Shown: positions 24,282-32,802, numbered from the stretch's first letter. The stretch: 64,000 nucleotides of DNA from a virus (IMGVR_UViG_3300015371_000002:60251-124250), one strand, 5' to 3'. Program-made: numbers and translations. Notes: generated from the letters alone by a model not told the origin.

Positions 24282-24534
24282 TGGCAATATGCAGCGCTGG
24301 AAGCGTGGCGCGACGAGAGAAGAATTACGCATGTCTCTCGTGGGTTTAATGGAGAGCATTAACCATGATGCCAAGGAGGGCATCGAAATCTGCGTTCGGC
24401 TAAGCACCAAGGAAGGCTGCGAAGGTCCGGGCACCCTAGGCACCGACTATTTCATCAAGATTATGCAGGCGGTTACGTGGATTGATGATCTCGTGGGGGA
24501 TTTGGAGCTTGCCGAAGAAAGGCTGATCCCATGA
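24268..24534 (+). CDS. Hypothetical helical protein (88 aa)
   Basis: Begins MDHGDGNMQRWKRGATREEL; acidic helical C-terminus (WIDDLVGDLELAEERL). Starts 22 bases after the repeat at 24246 and overlaps its neighbours on both sides. Unknown family. Confidence 0.6.
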   Translation: MDHGDGNMQRWKRGATREELRMSLVGLMESINHDAKEGIEICVRLSTKEGCEGPGTLGTDYFIKIMQAVTWIDDLVGDLELAEERLIP

Positions 24535-24698
24535 GCCCGGCGGTTCTGGTGCTGCTCTTCACGTTCGCCAGCGGCGCGGGTGCCGTAGCGACGGTCGACA
24601 TGCCGTCTATGCAGATATGCAAGGCTGCTGCGAACGAAGCCATTGTCGCGCATGAACGCGATACGTCAGCGCGGTGCATATCACGCGTCGCAAAATAA
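24531..24698 (+). CDS. Small protein with N-terminal signal-like helix (55 aa)
   Basis: Begins MSPAVLVLLFTFASGAGAVAT, a typical signal peptide with AGA-VA cleavage-like end, then a mature part with two cysteines (MQICKAAANEA...RCISRVAK) that could form a disulfide in the periplasm. Coupled by ATGA to the previous gene. Confidence 0.55.
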   Translation: MSPAVLVLLFTFASGAGAVATVDMPSMQICKAAANEAIVAHERDTSARCISRVAK

Positions 24699-24743
24699 TC
24701 TACTTGCGTTCCTCGAGGGGTGTCCAATCGAAGGGGGCCAAAA

Positions 24744-25055
24744 ATGGCGGGACTAACCAGCTATGCACGGGACAAGCTGCTGGCAGAATTGCAATCGGGC
24801 ACGATGACATCCGGCGCTGTCTCGATCGACGTCGGTCATTTGCCCGCAGGTTACGTCAGGTTCGATAGCTGGCCCAAGGCGCCCGCGCCCGTCCATGGCT
24901 TGCTGACCGATCCGGAGACCGGCCAGTCGTGGCGGATCAGCTTGAATCAGGTTACCAAGCAGTGGGAAATTGTGGACGATCCCAGTCCAAGGATCAGCAA
25001 GGCAGCCCTGGAGGCGAAGATCGCCGATGCAGCATTGCGAGCGGCCAAGGAATGA
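24744..25055 (+). CDS. Hypothetical protein (103 aa)
   Basis: Begins MAGLTSYARDKLLAELQSG; includes DVGHLPAGYVRFDSWPKAP and a C-terminal helix KAALEAKIADAALRAAKE. Starts 20 bases after the last repeat copy (24724). Stop overlaps the next start (ATGA). Confidence 0.6.
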   Translation: MAGLTSYARDKLLAELQSGTMTSGAVSIDVGHLPAGYVRFDSWPKAPAPVHGLLTDPETGQSWRISLNQVTKQWEIVDDPSPRISKAALEAKIADAALRAAKE

Positions 25056-25327
25056 CGTGGGGGCCGTATCATAGGGTCTGGCATAGACCGATAAAACGCA
25101 AGCGGCGGTGGAGGTGCCTGCACTGCCAGCTTCTGCACCGACGCAACAACCTCGACCGGGTGCCGATTTACGCCATTGACCGGTTTCTTGGCCGAGTAGT
25201 GCGAGAACACGACAAGCTATGGAGCGCGCTGAAGGTCGGATGGTGCCCATGCAAGGCTACGGTCGAAATGCTGCCGTCGAATACCCCGCATCTGCGACGT
25301 ATCAAGCGAGAGCGGTTACGACCGTAG
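25052..25327 (+). CDS. Small basic zinc-ribbon-like protein (91 aa)
   Basis: Begins MTWGPYHRVWHRPIKRKRRW; CLHCQLLH and a later WCPCKA provide four cysteines in CxxC and CxC spacing. Very basic. Last gene of the plus-strand run, coupled to the previous gene. Function unknown. Confidence 0.55.
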   Translation: MTWGPYHRVWHRPIKRKRRWRCLHCQLLHRRNNLDRVPIYAIDRFLGRVVREHDKLWSALKVGWCPCKATVEMLPSNTPHLRRIKRERLRP

Positions 25328-25442
25328 GGCAAAAGAAATGGCGGGGACCTAAAGCCACCCGCCCAGTTTTGCAAACCCAAAAGCAACAGACACAATGGAA
25401 GGTTTGTTGCTCAGATGCCGATATAGCCGAAAGTGGCGGGCA

Positions 25443-25616
25443 TTACAATAGCTTCGGTGGTCGCGCGGGATCGTGGCCATTCCATTCTGGCACATCAACA
25501 GCTTCTCCAGGCGGCTGGATCGCCATAATGACGATAATCAGGACCACGGCGAGCGCCAGAACTGCGATCAGTGTCCAAATGATAAAGCGGAAGAACCTTA
25601 CGGGCTGGCGGGGCAA
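25443..25616 (-). CDS. Small membrane protein (57 aa)
   Basis: TTG start at 25616 just after the upstream stop. Begins LPRQPVRFFRFIIWTLIAVL, one long hydrophobic helix (to about residue 34), then a proline-rich exposed tail ending RPPKLL. Start uncertain because no ATG is available in frame. Confidence 0.5.
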   Translation of the reverse strand: MPRQPVRFFRFIIWTLIAVLALAVVLIIVIMAIQPPGEAVDVPEWNGHDPARPPKLL

Positions 25617-25622
25617 CGCATG

Positions 25623-25892
25623 TCAGCGCAGGGACGTGATCCTGCCAACGGCTGCATCACTCCCAGGTTTTACCCGCTCGGCCCGTTCGACCGTGCCACC
25701 CAGAACACGCCGCTGGTTCTTCGTCGTGCGGCCCTGGACGAGATCTTCACAGACCTGATCCACCCGCCGCTGCACCGCCTTTTCCGACACATCGACAGAG
25801 TCCGGCTTCGGCTCATCGGCCTTGGTGAGGTAGGTGTCGGTGTAATATTCGATGATGTATTCGGTAGGCCCAACGTATTGCGGATTTGGCAT
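25623..25892 (-). CDS. Hypothetical protein (89 aa)
   Basis: Begins MPNPQYVGPTEYIIEYYTDT with the ATG at 25892 supported by AGGAG six bases upstream; an in-frame extension to 25967 is rejected. Charged helical C-terminal half. No family recognised. Coupled to the downstream membrane protein gene. Confidence 0.6.
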   Translation of the reverse strand: MPNPQYVGPTEYIIEYYTDTYLTKADEPKPDSVDVSEKAVQRRVDQVCEDLVQGRTTKNQRRVLGGTVERAERVKPGSDAAVGRITSLR

Positions 25893-26014
25893 GGGCGGCT
25901 CCTGGTGGCGGCTGAACCGACAATTTGGCGCGCCGGAATTACGCCCCCGACGCAAGGCGATCAGCACGAGGGCCCAGCTTCCCGGAAGGACCGCGCGCCG
26001 ACATTCTATTGGAA

Positions 26015-26269
26015 TTACGCCGGATCGGGGTCGGGCTCCGGCTCATCGTTGGTGTCCTCGGTAATTCGCCCGTCTTTGCCGTCCAGCATGACACGGGCGG
26101 TAGCGCCCGCCGCGTTGGTCGCTGAGCAGGCCCAATTACGCCCGCGGTGCTTCAGATCGGTGACGTTGGTATAACCTGCATCGGCCAGTGCCTGCTCGGC
26201 TCCGGCATCGTCCTGCACGGCGTCGTGAGAGTGGCCGTGCGGGTGCGCTGGATGTGGAGGTGCAGCCAT
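26015..26269 (-). CDS. PepSY-like small protein, paralogue A
   Basis: 84 residues. After a His/Pro-rich start (MAAPPHPAHPHGHSHD), the segment ALADAGYTNVTDLKHRG...W and VMLDGKDGRITED resembles a single PepSY-like domain. The protein at 30655-30903 shares the same pattern (AGYTNVSDLTHRG...GKSGRVSED), so the two arose by duplication. Function unknown; PepSY domains often act outside the cytoplasm. Confidence 0.6.
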   Translation of the reverse strand: MAAPPHPAHPHGHSHDAVQDDAGAEQALADAGYTNVTDLKHRGRNWACSATNAAGATARVMLDGKDGRITEDTNDEPEPDPDPA

Positions 26270-26303
26270 TTGGGTTATCTCCTGTTTTAGAAATTACAGC
26301 GGG

Positions 26304-26405
26304 TCACGGCCAGGCACCGACCAGCAGCCACCACAGGACCAAGGCCGGTGTGGCATACCAGAGGGCCGCCGCGAACACTGCGAGCAACAGAATAAATAGG
26401 GTCAG
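26304..26405 (-). CDS. Small membrane protein, start uncertain
   Basis: An open frame ending LVLWWLLVGAWP that forms nearly one continuous hydrophobic segment (LTLFILLLAVFAAALWY). No ATG or GTG is in frame; TTG at 26387 or CTG at 26405 would be needed, or translation coupled to the overlapping end of the upstream gene. Confidence 0.35.
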   Translation of the reverse strand: MTLFILLLAVFAAALWYATPALVLWWLLVGAWP

Positions 26406-26406
26406 C

Positions 26407-26658
26407 TCACCGCAAGCCTTCGTCCTGATAGCCGCTATCCCATGCGCGCGCCTGTTCGGTGTCCCTGAAATAGGGGTTGTTCGAATCTTTTGCCTGTCGG
26501 CGCACCAGCATGCCTTGGACATAGGCGCGACCGATGCTCTGATTATGTGTCTCTTGGGCAGCGCTGTTCTCTGGCACCAACACCGGGACAGGCTTTGCCG
26601 ACGGCTTGTGGCCCCTAAGCCAGCGTCGCAACTGCTGATGCCATTTGGTCTCGGTCAT
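26407..26658 (-). CDS. Hypothetical protein (83 aa)
   Basis: Begins MTETKWHQQLRRWLRGHKPS, Pro/Val-rich middle, and ends ARAWDSGYQDEGLR. The ATG overlaps the stop of the 31-residue membrane protein (TGATG). No recognised domain. Confidence 0.6.
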   Translation of the reverse strand: MTETKWHQQLRRWLRGHKPSAKPVPVLVPENSAAQETHNQSIGRAYVQGMLVRRQAKDSNNPYFRDTEQARAWDSGYQDEGLR

Positions 26659-26753
26659 CAGCCGAGCACCACGACTTGGTCGTGATAAACCCAGAAAGCG
26701 AGACCGAGCAGCACGACCACGGCGATGACGTAGTAGATCCTACGGGTTTTCAT
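26658..26753 (-). CDS. Tiny membrane protein (31 aa)
   Basis: Begins MKTRRIYYVIAVVVLLGLAF and ends VVVLG: basic N-terminus then one membrane helix. Fills the gap between two genes exactly, with a TGATG overlap. One of many such micro-proteins on this strand. Confidence 0.5.
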   Translation of the reverse strand: MKTRRIYYVIAVVVLLGLAFWVYHDQVVVLG

Positions 26754-26771
26754 GGCTTGCCATGGTTTATC

Positions 26772-27542
<771 letters not shown>

Positions 27543-27545
27543 TCG

Positions 27546-27749
27546 CTATTTCATCCCTGTCAGGGCTGTTGTGCAAACGCTGAACAGCTTCATCACCGCT
27601 TCGATGCGCGTGATGGCCAAATCGTGCATGAACCATAGCATGCCGAGAATGAAGATGAGGTTTATACAGAGGAGCGCAACAAATGACGGCGGTAGTGTGC
27701 CGGTGACCTTGATGGCGACATCACGCACGTCTTCTGAGATTGTCATCAT
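27546..27749 (-). CDS. Small membrane protein, possible holin-type partner
   Basis: 67 residues. Begins MMTISEDVRDVAIKVTGTLP, then a single hydrophobic helix (FVALLCINLIFILGMLWF) and an amphipathic tail HDLAITRIEAVMKLFSVC. GGAG seven bases before the ATG. Immediately upstream of the coiled-coil gene and in the lysis neighbourhood; holin or antiholin is possible but unproven. Confidence 0.6.
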   Translation of the reverse strand: MMTISEDVRDVAIKVTGTLPPSFVALLCINLIFILGMLWFMHDLAITRIEAVMKLFSVCTTALTGMK

Positions 27750-27768
27750 ATCCACGCTCCATTTATAG

Positions 27769-27984
27769 TTAATTGCCGACGTTAGATTCGTCGTCAGGGG
27801 CGCGGATGCAGGTCACGAAACCGACGATATGGTGCTCTACGAACTCCCTATTCTTGCGCAATGCCATGATCTGACACGACACATGATCGAACAGAGTGCT
27901 AGGACTGTAGACAATGACGTGGGGCGGGACATCGGCCGACAGGATTGCTGCGGTGATAACCCACGCGCCCCAAATCGAGGTCAA
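27769..27984 (-). CDS. Hypothetical protein with N-terminal hydrophobic segment (71 aa)
   Basis: TTG start at 27984 overlapping the previous stop (TTGA). First 20 residues (TSIWGAWVITAAILSAD) look like a signal or anchor; the rest is soluble with two cysteines (SCQIM, VTCIRAP). No family recognised. Confidence 0.5.
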   Translation of the reverse strand: MTSIWGAWVITAAILSADVPPHVIVYSPSTLFDHVSCQIMALRKNREFVEHHIVGFVTCIRAPDDESNVGN

Positions 27985-28184
27985 TCCTCGACCGCTTCCC
28001 AGAGATCGCACACATCATCTGCCCTGGGCATTTCGTAGGGTGAGCCCATGCATAGACAGGCGCCGGGTGTGTCGGTCGCGAGGGTCTTTGCTTTCGTATA
28101 CCAATAATTGCAGAGATAGCAGGCGCGGCGTGGTTCTACGCTATCGACAACCTGCGGCGTGCTCTCTTGGGGAGCTGGTATCAT
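27981..28184 (-). CDS. Cysteine-rich small protein (67 aa)
   Basis: Begins MIPAPQESTPQVVDSVEP and contains CYLCNYWYTKAK...GACLCMGSP...VCDLWEAVED. Five cysteines in a pattern seen in small zinc-binding phage proteins. GGAGG nine bases before the ATG. Confidence 0.6.
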   Translation of the reverse strand: MIPAPQESTPQVVDSVEPRRACYLCNYWYTKAKTLATDTPGACLCMGSPYEMPRADDVCDLWEAVED

Positions 28185-28960
28185 GTGGTCGTGGCCTCCA
28201 TTAAACGAATGGTCCAGAAGGACGACGAAAGGTTACCAGTTATATAACTATATGGCATTGTGCAATAGCCATTTGCGCCCCAGTTAGCGCCCCAGCTATT
28301 TCTCACGATAAATCGCTGGGTGTGGTCATCATGACCAACGACGGCCATGCAATGCCCGCCCAGGTTTTCTTCACCGCGAGCTGGCAGCGGAACAACGCCG
28401 GTGTTGGCGACAGCGTCACTCTCGAAGCTCTCGAACACAGAACATCCGAAGACGACCGGGAAACCCTCGGTCAGGCAGGCCTTTATCTGCGTCGTTGATT
28501 TGGTGACGCTCCAATATTGCACCGACTGGCGTAACAGCGCATCGGTGTAGGCATTGGTCGGTGGCTTTACCGCGAACCGCGTAATGACGTAGGGCCATTC
28601 ATGCTCATGTGGCGCGCCGAATTTGGCAATCACCTTAATTCCATCGCGTATGGTGCACCCAGCGTCGATGCTGGTCGTGTGCTCCATGACGCGAGCGTTG
28701 TAATAGATAAACAAACGTGACGGGATGACGTCCGGCAGGTTCTGCCGCTTCCAGTCGAAATGCACGGCATAGGCGACGCCCTGGCCAACACATGACCCCA
28801 ACTGGCCCTGGTCCCAGATCGGCGGGCTTTGTGGCCGTAGGTCGGTCGCGGCCGGTAGGCCCACGCGCATAACCGCATACGGCGCGGCGTAGAGAAAGTC
28901 ATGGTCTGGCCGATCAGGATTCCACCCCATCCCGCCGTGTTTCAGATATTTCCGCCGCAT
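28181..28960 (-). CDS. Papain-like (C1) cysteine peptidase
   Basis: 259 residues. Catalytic layout is intact: QGQLGSCVGQG (oxyanion Gln near 51-53, nucleophile Cys 57), GGHCMAVVGHDD (His 203) and VRNSWGANWG (Asn 221). No signal peptide. ATG at 28960 (MRRKYLKHGG) with GGAGG close upstream. C1 peptidases in phages are unusual; position beside the holin-transglycosylase suggests a role in lysis, entry or processing of virion proteins. Confidence 0.85.
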   Translation of the reverse strand: MRRKYLKHGGMGWNPDRPDHDFLYAAPYAVMRVGLPAATDLRPQSPPIWDQGQLGSCVGQGVAYAVHFDWKRQNLPDVIPSRLFIYYNARVMEHTTSIDAGCTIRDGIKVIAKFGAPHEHEWPYVITRFAVKPPTNAYTDALLRQSVQYWSVTKSTTQIKACLTEGFPVVFGCSVFESFESDAVANTGVVPLPARGEENLGGHCMAVVGHDDHTQRFIVRNSWGANWGANGYCTMPYSYITGNLSSSFWTIRLMEATTT

Positions 28961-28971
28961 GCTGCCTCCGG

Positions 28972-30276
28972 TCAGTTGAACCAACCGTCAGCCGCCGCGA
29001 CAGCAACGGTGTCGTTGTAATAAAGCTTGGTCCGCGTCAGATGATCGCCGGTGCAGCGCAGCCTGTAGGGGTTGGTGTCCTCAGTGCGCGGCGGATACAG
29101 CCCGCCGGCATTGTAGGCGGCCGCGGCCAGGATCGGGTCGTAGAGCGTCTTGGGCCGCTGGCTAGCGAGATACGCGGTGCCCGCGGCGATGGAGACTTCC
29201 GGTTGATTGAGTTCTTGTGCGGTGACCGGACGCCCAAGCATTTCTGTTGCAGTGCCGAGAAGAACTTGCATCAGCCCGACCGACTGGCGCCCGTCCGGCT
29301 CAGAAAGCAGCGCCTTGGCAATGCCGCGCGACTCAACCGCGATGGTGGTGACGATCAGCTCGAGTGGCACGCCACTGGATAATGAGGCGGCTTTGATCTG
29401 CGTGCCAAAGTCCTTCCAGATCCTCCGAACCGTGACCGGCTCGCCAACGGTGCGGGCGGCTGATATTTCACCCTCATCCAATATACCGGTCGGCGTCACT
29501 TGCCAGCGCAATCCGCCGAACGGCCCCTGTTTCCAGGCAACCGTATCCGTGACCACCGTTGGCAGGACGGCAATGGGGGGCGGTGGTGTGGGTGTGGCGA
29601 TCTGCTTGACGATGGACGCCTGAACCGCGGCCGCATCACCAAGCTGCTGGCCCTGATGCGACAGCACCTGCGAGATGCTGTCGTCCTTGCCCTGCGAACG
29701 CGCATTGTCGCCGTAGTAGAACGAGATGATTTGCGAGGCATATCCGGCGATATTGCCCAGAATGGTGCCAATTATCGTATACCAGGCGGCCGCGAGGGCC
29801 GAATTCGTCGGGTTTGGCGATATGACGCCCGCAATCATCAAGATCGCGCCGATTACCACCAATAGCATCGAGCCGATGGCGAGGAAGACGATCGCCATAC
29901 CCCAGCGCATCATCGGCTGGGCGAGGACCGAGGCGATTTGGAAGCTGCGTGCGGAGGCCCGGTCTTTGTTGGCCAGTTCGGCGAATTTGAGGTCGTTGGC
30001 CAACTCGAACTGCTGAAGCTTGATCTCAGCGTCGCGCAGATTGGTCAGGAAGTCCGGATTGCCCGCATTTGCCTGGACGGTGGCCACCACGGCCGGGGGC
30101 GAAAGCGGAGCGTCAGGGGCAATATTCGCCGCTTGGTCTGGAGGCAGGAAAGCCCGAATGGCCGAACTAACGACGGCGGATGCGAGCAGATTGAATGGTG
30201 GTGGGACCAGTAGGCCCGCGAGCAGCGTCGGGGCGGATGATTTGAGGATGGATTCGACAATCGGTGGAAGTGCCAT
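28972..30276 (-). CDS. Holin-like membrane domain fused to lytic transglycosylase
   Basis: 434 residues. Residues 80-205 match the GTA-type 3TM holin layout: helices at about 126-150 and 161-188, then the conserved-looking FYYGDNARSQGKDD. After a Pro-rich linker (226-240), residues 290-430 form a soluble lytic transglycosylase (GH23): VESRGIA with catalytic Glu 315, GLMQV, and AYNAGG. Such enzymes cleave peptidoglycan. Fusing pore former and wall enzyme puts both lysis steps on one chain. ATG at 30276 is preferred, GGGGGAG upstream. Confidence 0.85.
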   Translation of the reverse strand: MALPPIVESILKSSAPTLLAGLLVPPPFNLLASAVVSSAIRAFLPPDQAANIAPDAPLSPPAVVATVQANAGNPDFLTNLRDAEIKLQQFELANDLKFAELANKDRASARSFQIASVLAQPMMRWGMAIVFLAIGSMLLVVIGAILMIAGVISPNPTNSALAAAWYTIIGTILGNIAGYASQIISFYYGDNARSQGKDDSISQVLSHQGQQLGDAAAVQASIVKQIATPTPPPPIAVLPTVVTDTVAWKQGPFGGLRWQVTPTGILDEGEISAARTVGEPVTVRRIWKDFGTQIKAASLSSGVPLELIVTTIAVESRGIAKALLSEPDGRQSVGLMQVLLGTATEMLGRPVTAQELNQPEVSIAAGTAYLASQRPKTLYDPILAAAAYNAGGLYPPRTEDTNPYRLRCTGDHLTRTKLYYNDTVAVAAADGWFN

Positions 30277-30296
30277 AGTGCCGCACTCCCCCATGA

Positions 30297-30422
30297 GGAA
30301 CAGCCAAAGTCTTGACGAATCAGGAATTCTATCGTGGCATTATCGAGCCGGCAGGCTGGACCGGTAACCCAGTAAGCAGGGAGGGTAATTAACTTTATCT
30401 CGCCAAACTTTGGGCCGCGCAC
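30297..30422 (-). pseudogene. Remnant of a DUF6926-like gene
   Basis: Reading from GTG at 30422 gives MRGPKFGEIKLITLPAYWVT followed by LDNATIEFLIRQDFGCSSW, the N-terminal half of the family found intact at 17164-17460. It then runs into the next gene in the wrong frame and loses the C-terminal Cys-Gly segment. Probably truncated by a rearrangement. A short functional peptide cannot be excluded. Confidence 0.45.
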
Positions 30423-30443
30423 TACCCCCGTAGCGGCCCCATT

Positions 30444-30650
30444 TTACCCAAAGCGCTTCTGATCGTTGAGCCACGCATCACGCAGGCTGCGGATTTCGGT
30501 TTCGTTGGTGTGTCCTGTGCAGGACAACCCGCTGTTGCCGGCCTCGATCTTCACCTTCGGATCACCATAGGCGACCAGCTCGGTGCGCCCGCGGCCGCAT
30601 TTGGTGCAAAAGCCATTGTCGAATGTATGGTCCATGATTGTTTCGGGCAT
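30444..30650 (-). CDS. Small zinc-binding-like protein (68 aa)
   Basis: Begins MPETIMDHTFDNGFCTKCGR, with CxxC and a later LSCTGH. Similar short CTKCGR proteins occur in phages of Alphaproteobacteria. GAGGAG upstream of the ATG. Function unknown. Confidence 0.55.
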   Translation of the reverse strand: MPETIMDHTFDNGFCTKCGRGRTELVAYGDPKVKIEAGNSGLSCTGHTNETEIRSLRDAWLNDQKRFG

Positions 30651-30654
30651 CGTC

Positions 30655-30903
30655 CTATGACTCCTCGGAATCCAAGGAGTTCAACTCGTCCTCGGAAACA
30701 CGGCCGCTTTTGCCCAGCACAATGACCTCGCATGAGACACCGGCAGGGTTGATCGCGGTGGCCATCCAGCCGTTACCCCGGTGAGTGAGATCAGAGACAT
30801 TGGTATAACCGGCGTTGTTTAGCGCCAGCAGCGCTTCGTCGTCGGTCTTCACGGCATCAATCGGATGGGATGGCGACGTCGGGAGGCGCATTAGCGTTTC
30901 CAT
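30655..30903 (-). CDS. PepSY-like small protein, paralogue B
   Basis: 82 residues, with ALLALNNAGYTNVSDLTHRG...VIVLGKSGRVSEDE, paralogous to 26015-26269. The N-terminal region differs (METLMRLPTSPSHP). Downstream of it lies the small zinc-binding-like gene. Confidence 0.6.
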   Translation of the reverse strand: METLMRLPTSPSHPIDAVKTDDEALLALNNAGYTNVSDLTHRGNGWMATAINPAGVSCEVIVLGKSGRVSEDELNSLDSEES

Positions 30904-31091
30904 GCAAAAAGCCCGCGACCGCGACGCGGATAAAGGGCCACGCGCGGGGCGGGGGGTAAGTTTGGGGAGGAAACGTCGGTAGTCTCAGGCAGCGGCAACG
31001 CATGATGATGACCGCCCCCTACGAACCTAACCGATACGGCCTGTCCCGCTCTCGACTAGATGCGCATCGTGAGGGGCCGTGCCCCTATAGT

Positions 31092-31229
31092 TCAGCGTCC
31101 CTTGCCGCGCCCTTTGCTGCGTTTAGGCGCGGATTTCTTCGGTGTTTTCGCCGCTGGCTTATCGTCTGTAGCCGGCCGATCCTTCAGCTTAGGCCACGGC
31201 CTGCCGGGCGAGAGCGTGCGCTTAGCCAT
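31092..31229 (-). CDS. Small, strongly basic protein (45 aa)
   Basis: Begins MAKRTLSPGRPWPKLKD and ends SKGRGKGR; nearly half the residues are Lys, Arg or Pro. Could bind nucleic acid. No family recognised. It follows a 15-codon frame (from 31271) that could itself be translated. Confidence 0.45.
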   Translation of the reverse strand: MAKRTLSPGRPWPKLKDRPATDDKPAAKTPKKSAPKRSKGRGKGR

Positions 31230-31268
31230 GGGATTTTCTGCCGCCCTTACGTGGTTTGCACTTCGCCA

Positions 31269-31604
31269 TCAGGGAGCCGGCGGAGGCGCTGGCGTGTTCG
31301 CAGCAACGGCAGCGGCCAGGGCAGCGTCCTTCTGCTGTAGCTCGTCAGCAAGGGCCCGCAGCGCCACTGGATCATCGGCCAGTGCCCGGATCTGGTCGGC
31401 GAGGCCGCCGATTAGCGCAACTGCGCTGTCGACCACGCTGCTGTTGGCATGCACCTGCGCGGTAAGGGCGTCGAGTTCGGCTGACATGATTTGCTCCTGT
31501 TCGTAGATGGGGGCGAAGTTCTGCTGCAACTTCGCTGCAACAGCCGTGGCGATGGCATCGAGGTCGTCCGCCGTCAGGCGCACGGGGATGACTATCTCGG
31601 CCAT
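31269..31604 (-). CDS. Coiled-coil protein (111 aa)
   Basis: Begins MAEIVIPVRLTADDLDAIAT; heptad-like helices run from about residue 10 to 95, including TAQVHANSSVVDSAVALIGG, then APPPAP. Related small proteins occur in phage genomes near lysis or tail genes. An internal ATG (MSAELDALTAQ) is also possible. Function unknown. Confidence 0.65.
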   Translation of the reverse strand: MAEIVIPVRLTADDLDAIATAVAAKLQQNFAPIYEQEQIMSAELDALTAQVHANSSVVDSAVALIGGLADQIRALADDPVALRALADELQQKDAALAAAVAANTPAPPPAP

Positions 31605-31620
31605 GAATATTCCTACTGGT

Positions 31621-31947
31621 TTATTGCGCCATTCGTTTGGCTCGTTCGCGCAGCGTCTTCACTGTGTGGCAACGCGCGCATCTCGCCAAGCCATTGTTTG
31701 CGCTTGTTAACGATCCACCATCACGGCGCTCAACCACATGATCCGCATGCAGGCGAATGCCGGAGCGGGGATATCGTGGATCGTGCTGCGGATCTTCGCA
31801 TTGGTAGTTTGCCCGCTTGAGCACGGCAGCGGACCATTTGCGATGCTCTTTGGTCAGCAGATACGGATCAGTGCCACCCTGCGGTGGTGGCCCGAGCCCA
31901 ATTCTCTGCGTCGGACGCATGGTCAAGCGAGACGGTGTTGGCCGCAT
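31621..31947 (-). CDS. HNH endonuclease
   Basis: 108 residues. YLLTKEHRKWSAAVLKRANY, CEDPQHDPRYPRSG, then ADHVVERRDGG (the HNH His and Asp), and LARCARCHTVKT with CxxC: a compact HNH nuclease as often encoded in phage packaging regions. ATG 31947 or 31920 are both possible starts. Here it is far from terminase. Confidence 0.8.
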   Translation of the reverse strand: MRPTPSRLTMRPTQRIGLGPPPQGGTDPYLLTKEHRKWSAAVLKRANYQCEDPQHDPRYPRSGIRLHADHVVERRDGGSLTSANNGLARCARCHTVKTLRERAKRMAQ

Positions 31948-32026
31948 CGGGATTTTGCGTTTCAGTGTGTTTTGTGTTTATTTTTCTATGGGGTGAGTTT
32001 CACGAAATGTCGCTGGAGAACAATAG

Positions 32027-32407
32027 ATGGCACGACCCTTCGCAATAGACCCAGCCAAATGGCCGAAGATCCTCCAACAACTCGATGCCGGAGAAAGCCC
32101 AGGAGCCCTCGCTGAAGCCCATGGAGTGTCGGTTGCCGCGATTCACGGCATCCGCAAACGCTCCGCCGATGGGGCACCAAAAGCCAACGGGAAGCGGAAG
32201 ACGCGGAAGGCACGTGGGGCGTCGACCAATGGTGCGAAGCGCAAATTGCTGACCCAGGCGGGCAGCAACGAAGTCGTAATGCCGACAATTATGGAGTGGA
32301 TCAGCGCCCTCTATAAGGCACAGCACGATCCTGCCGACCGGCCACGACTGCAGCAGGCTAACGCGGCGATCGTTAAGCTGGCGGCGGACATCCAAGCCGA
32401 ACTTTAG
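32027..32407 (+). CDS. Helix-turn-helix protein with basic linker
   Basis: 126 residues on the plus strand among minus genes. Residues 14-45 (ILQQLDAGESPGALAEAHGVSVAAIHGIRKR) fit a simple HTH; then a Lys/Arg-rich linker and an acidic helical tail. GGAG eight bases before the ATG. Likely a local regulator or DNA-binding adaptor. Confidence 0.65.
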   Translation: MARPFAIDPAKWPKILQQLDAGESPGALAEAHGVSVAAIHGIRKRSADGAPKANGKRKTRKARGASTNGAKRKLLTQAGSNEVVMPTIMEWISALYKAQHDPADRPRLQQANAAIVKLAADIQAEL

Positions 32408-32655
32408 TCGCTCGCTGGCCTCCGCGGGGGCAAGCCGAGGCGCTTACGGACTTTCCACAGCGTGGAAATGCTAACTTCGAGCACCTCGGCCATCCGTCGG
32501 GTGGGCAGACCGGAGTTCCACAGGACCGTGAAGCGTTGGACATTGTCCTTCGCCACGGTCTCCCACGGTCGTCGGTTTCCACCTCGCATGTCGCGAGGAT
32601 AGCCAGCTACACACCGATTCGGATGGGGGTAATTGGGGATTTGCACCTGCGCCAT
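32404..32655 (-). CDS. HTH protein (83 aa)
   Basis: Begins MAQVQIPNYPHPNR; residues 38-75 (RFTVLWNSGLPTRRMAEVLEV followed by STLWKVRKRLG) form a GcrA/homeodomain-like HTH. Convergent with 32027 and overlapping its stop by four bases. Possible regulator. Confidence 0.65.
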   Translation of the reverse strand: MAQVQIPNYPHPNRCVAGYPRDMRGGNRRPWETVAKDNVQRFTVLWNSGLPTRRMAEVLEVSISTLWKVRKRLGLPPRRPASD

Positions 32656-32802
32656 GATCCGGGCGCATTACGGCGCAGACCATATTCCACCATGCGTTGC
32701 AGACGGCAACGTTGTCAATACCAATCGCAGAAATAGTGGTCACTAAGGGGATAATTCCCCAATCCGTTGGGCATGCGGTAGCTGGTGATGTAGCGCTGTC
32801 GT

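Larger units (their letters stand above)
19380..24734 (+). repeat. Start-associated sequence family (19 copies of CCAATCGAAGG)
   Basis: Core copies begin at 19380, 19591, 19624, 19891, 20052, 20250, 20440, 20651, 20680, 21342, 21644, 22144, 22683, 22802, 23387, 23518, 24059, 24246 and 24724. All are on the plus strand. Fourteen place GAAGGGG or GAAGGAG about 8 bases before a start codon, with the codon usually 19-22 bases from the first C. Most copies begin CACTCC or TGTCC and end GGCCAAAATG or similar. Five copies lack a usable start codon. The family supplies ribosome sites to nearly every small gene here and is not seen elsewhere in the window. Confidence 0.9.
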
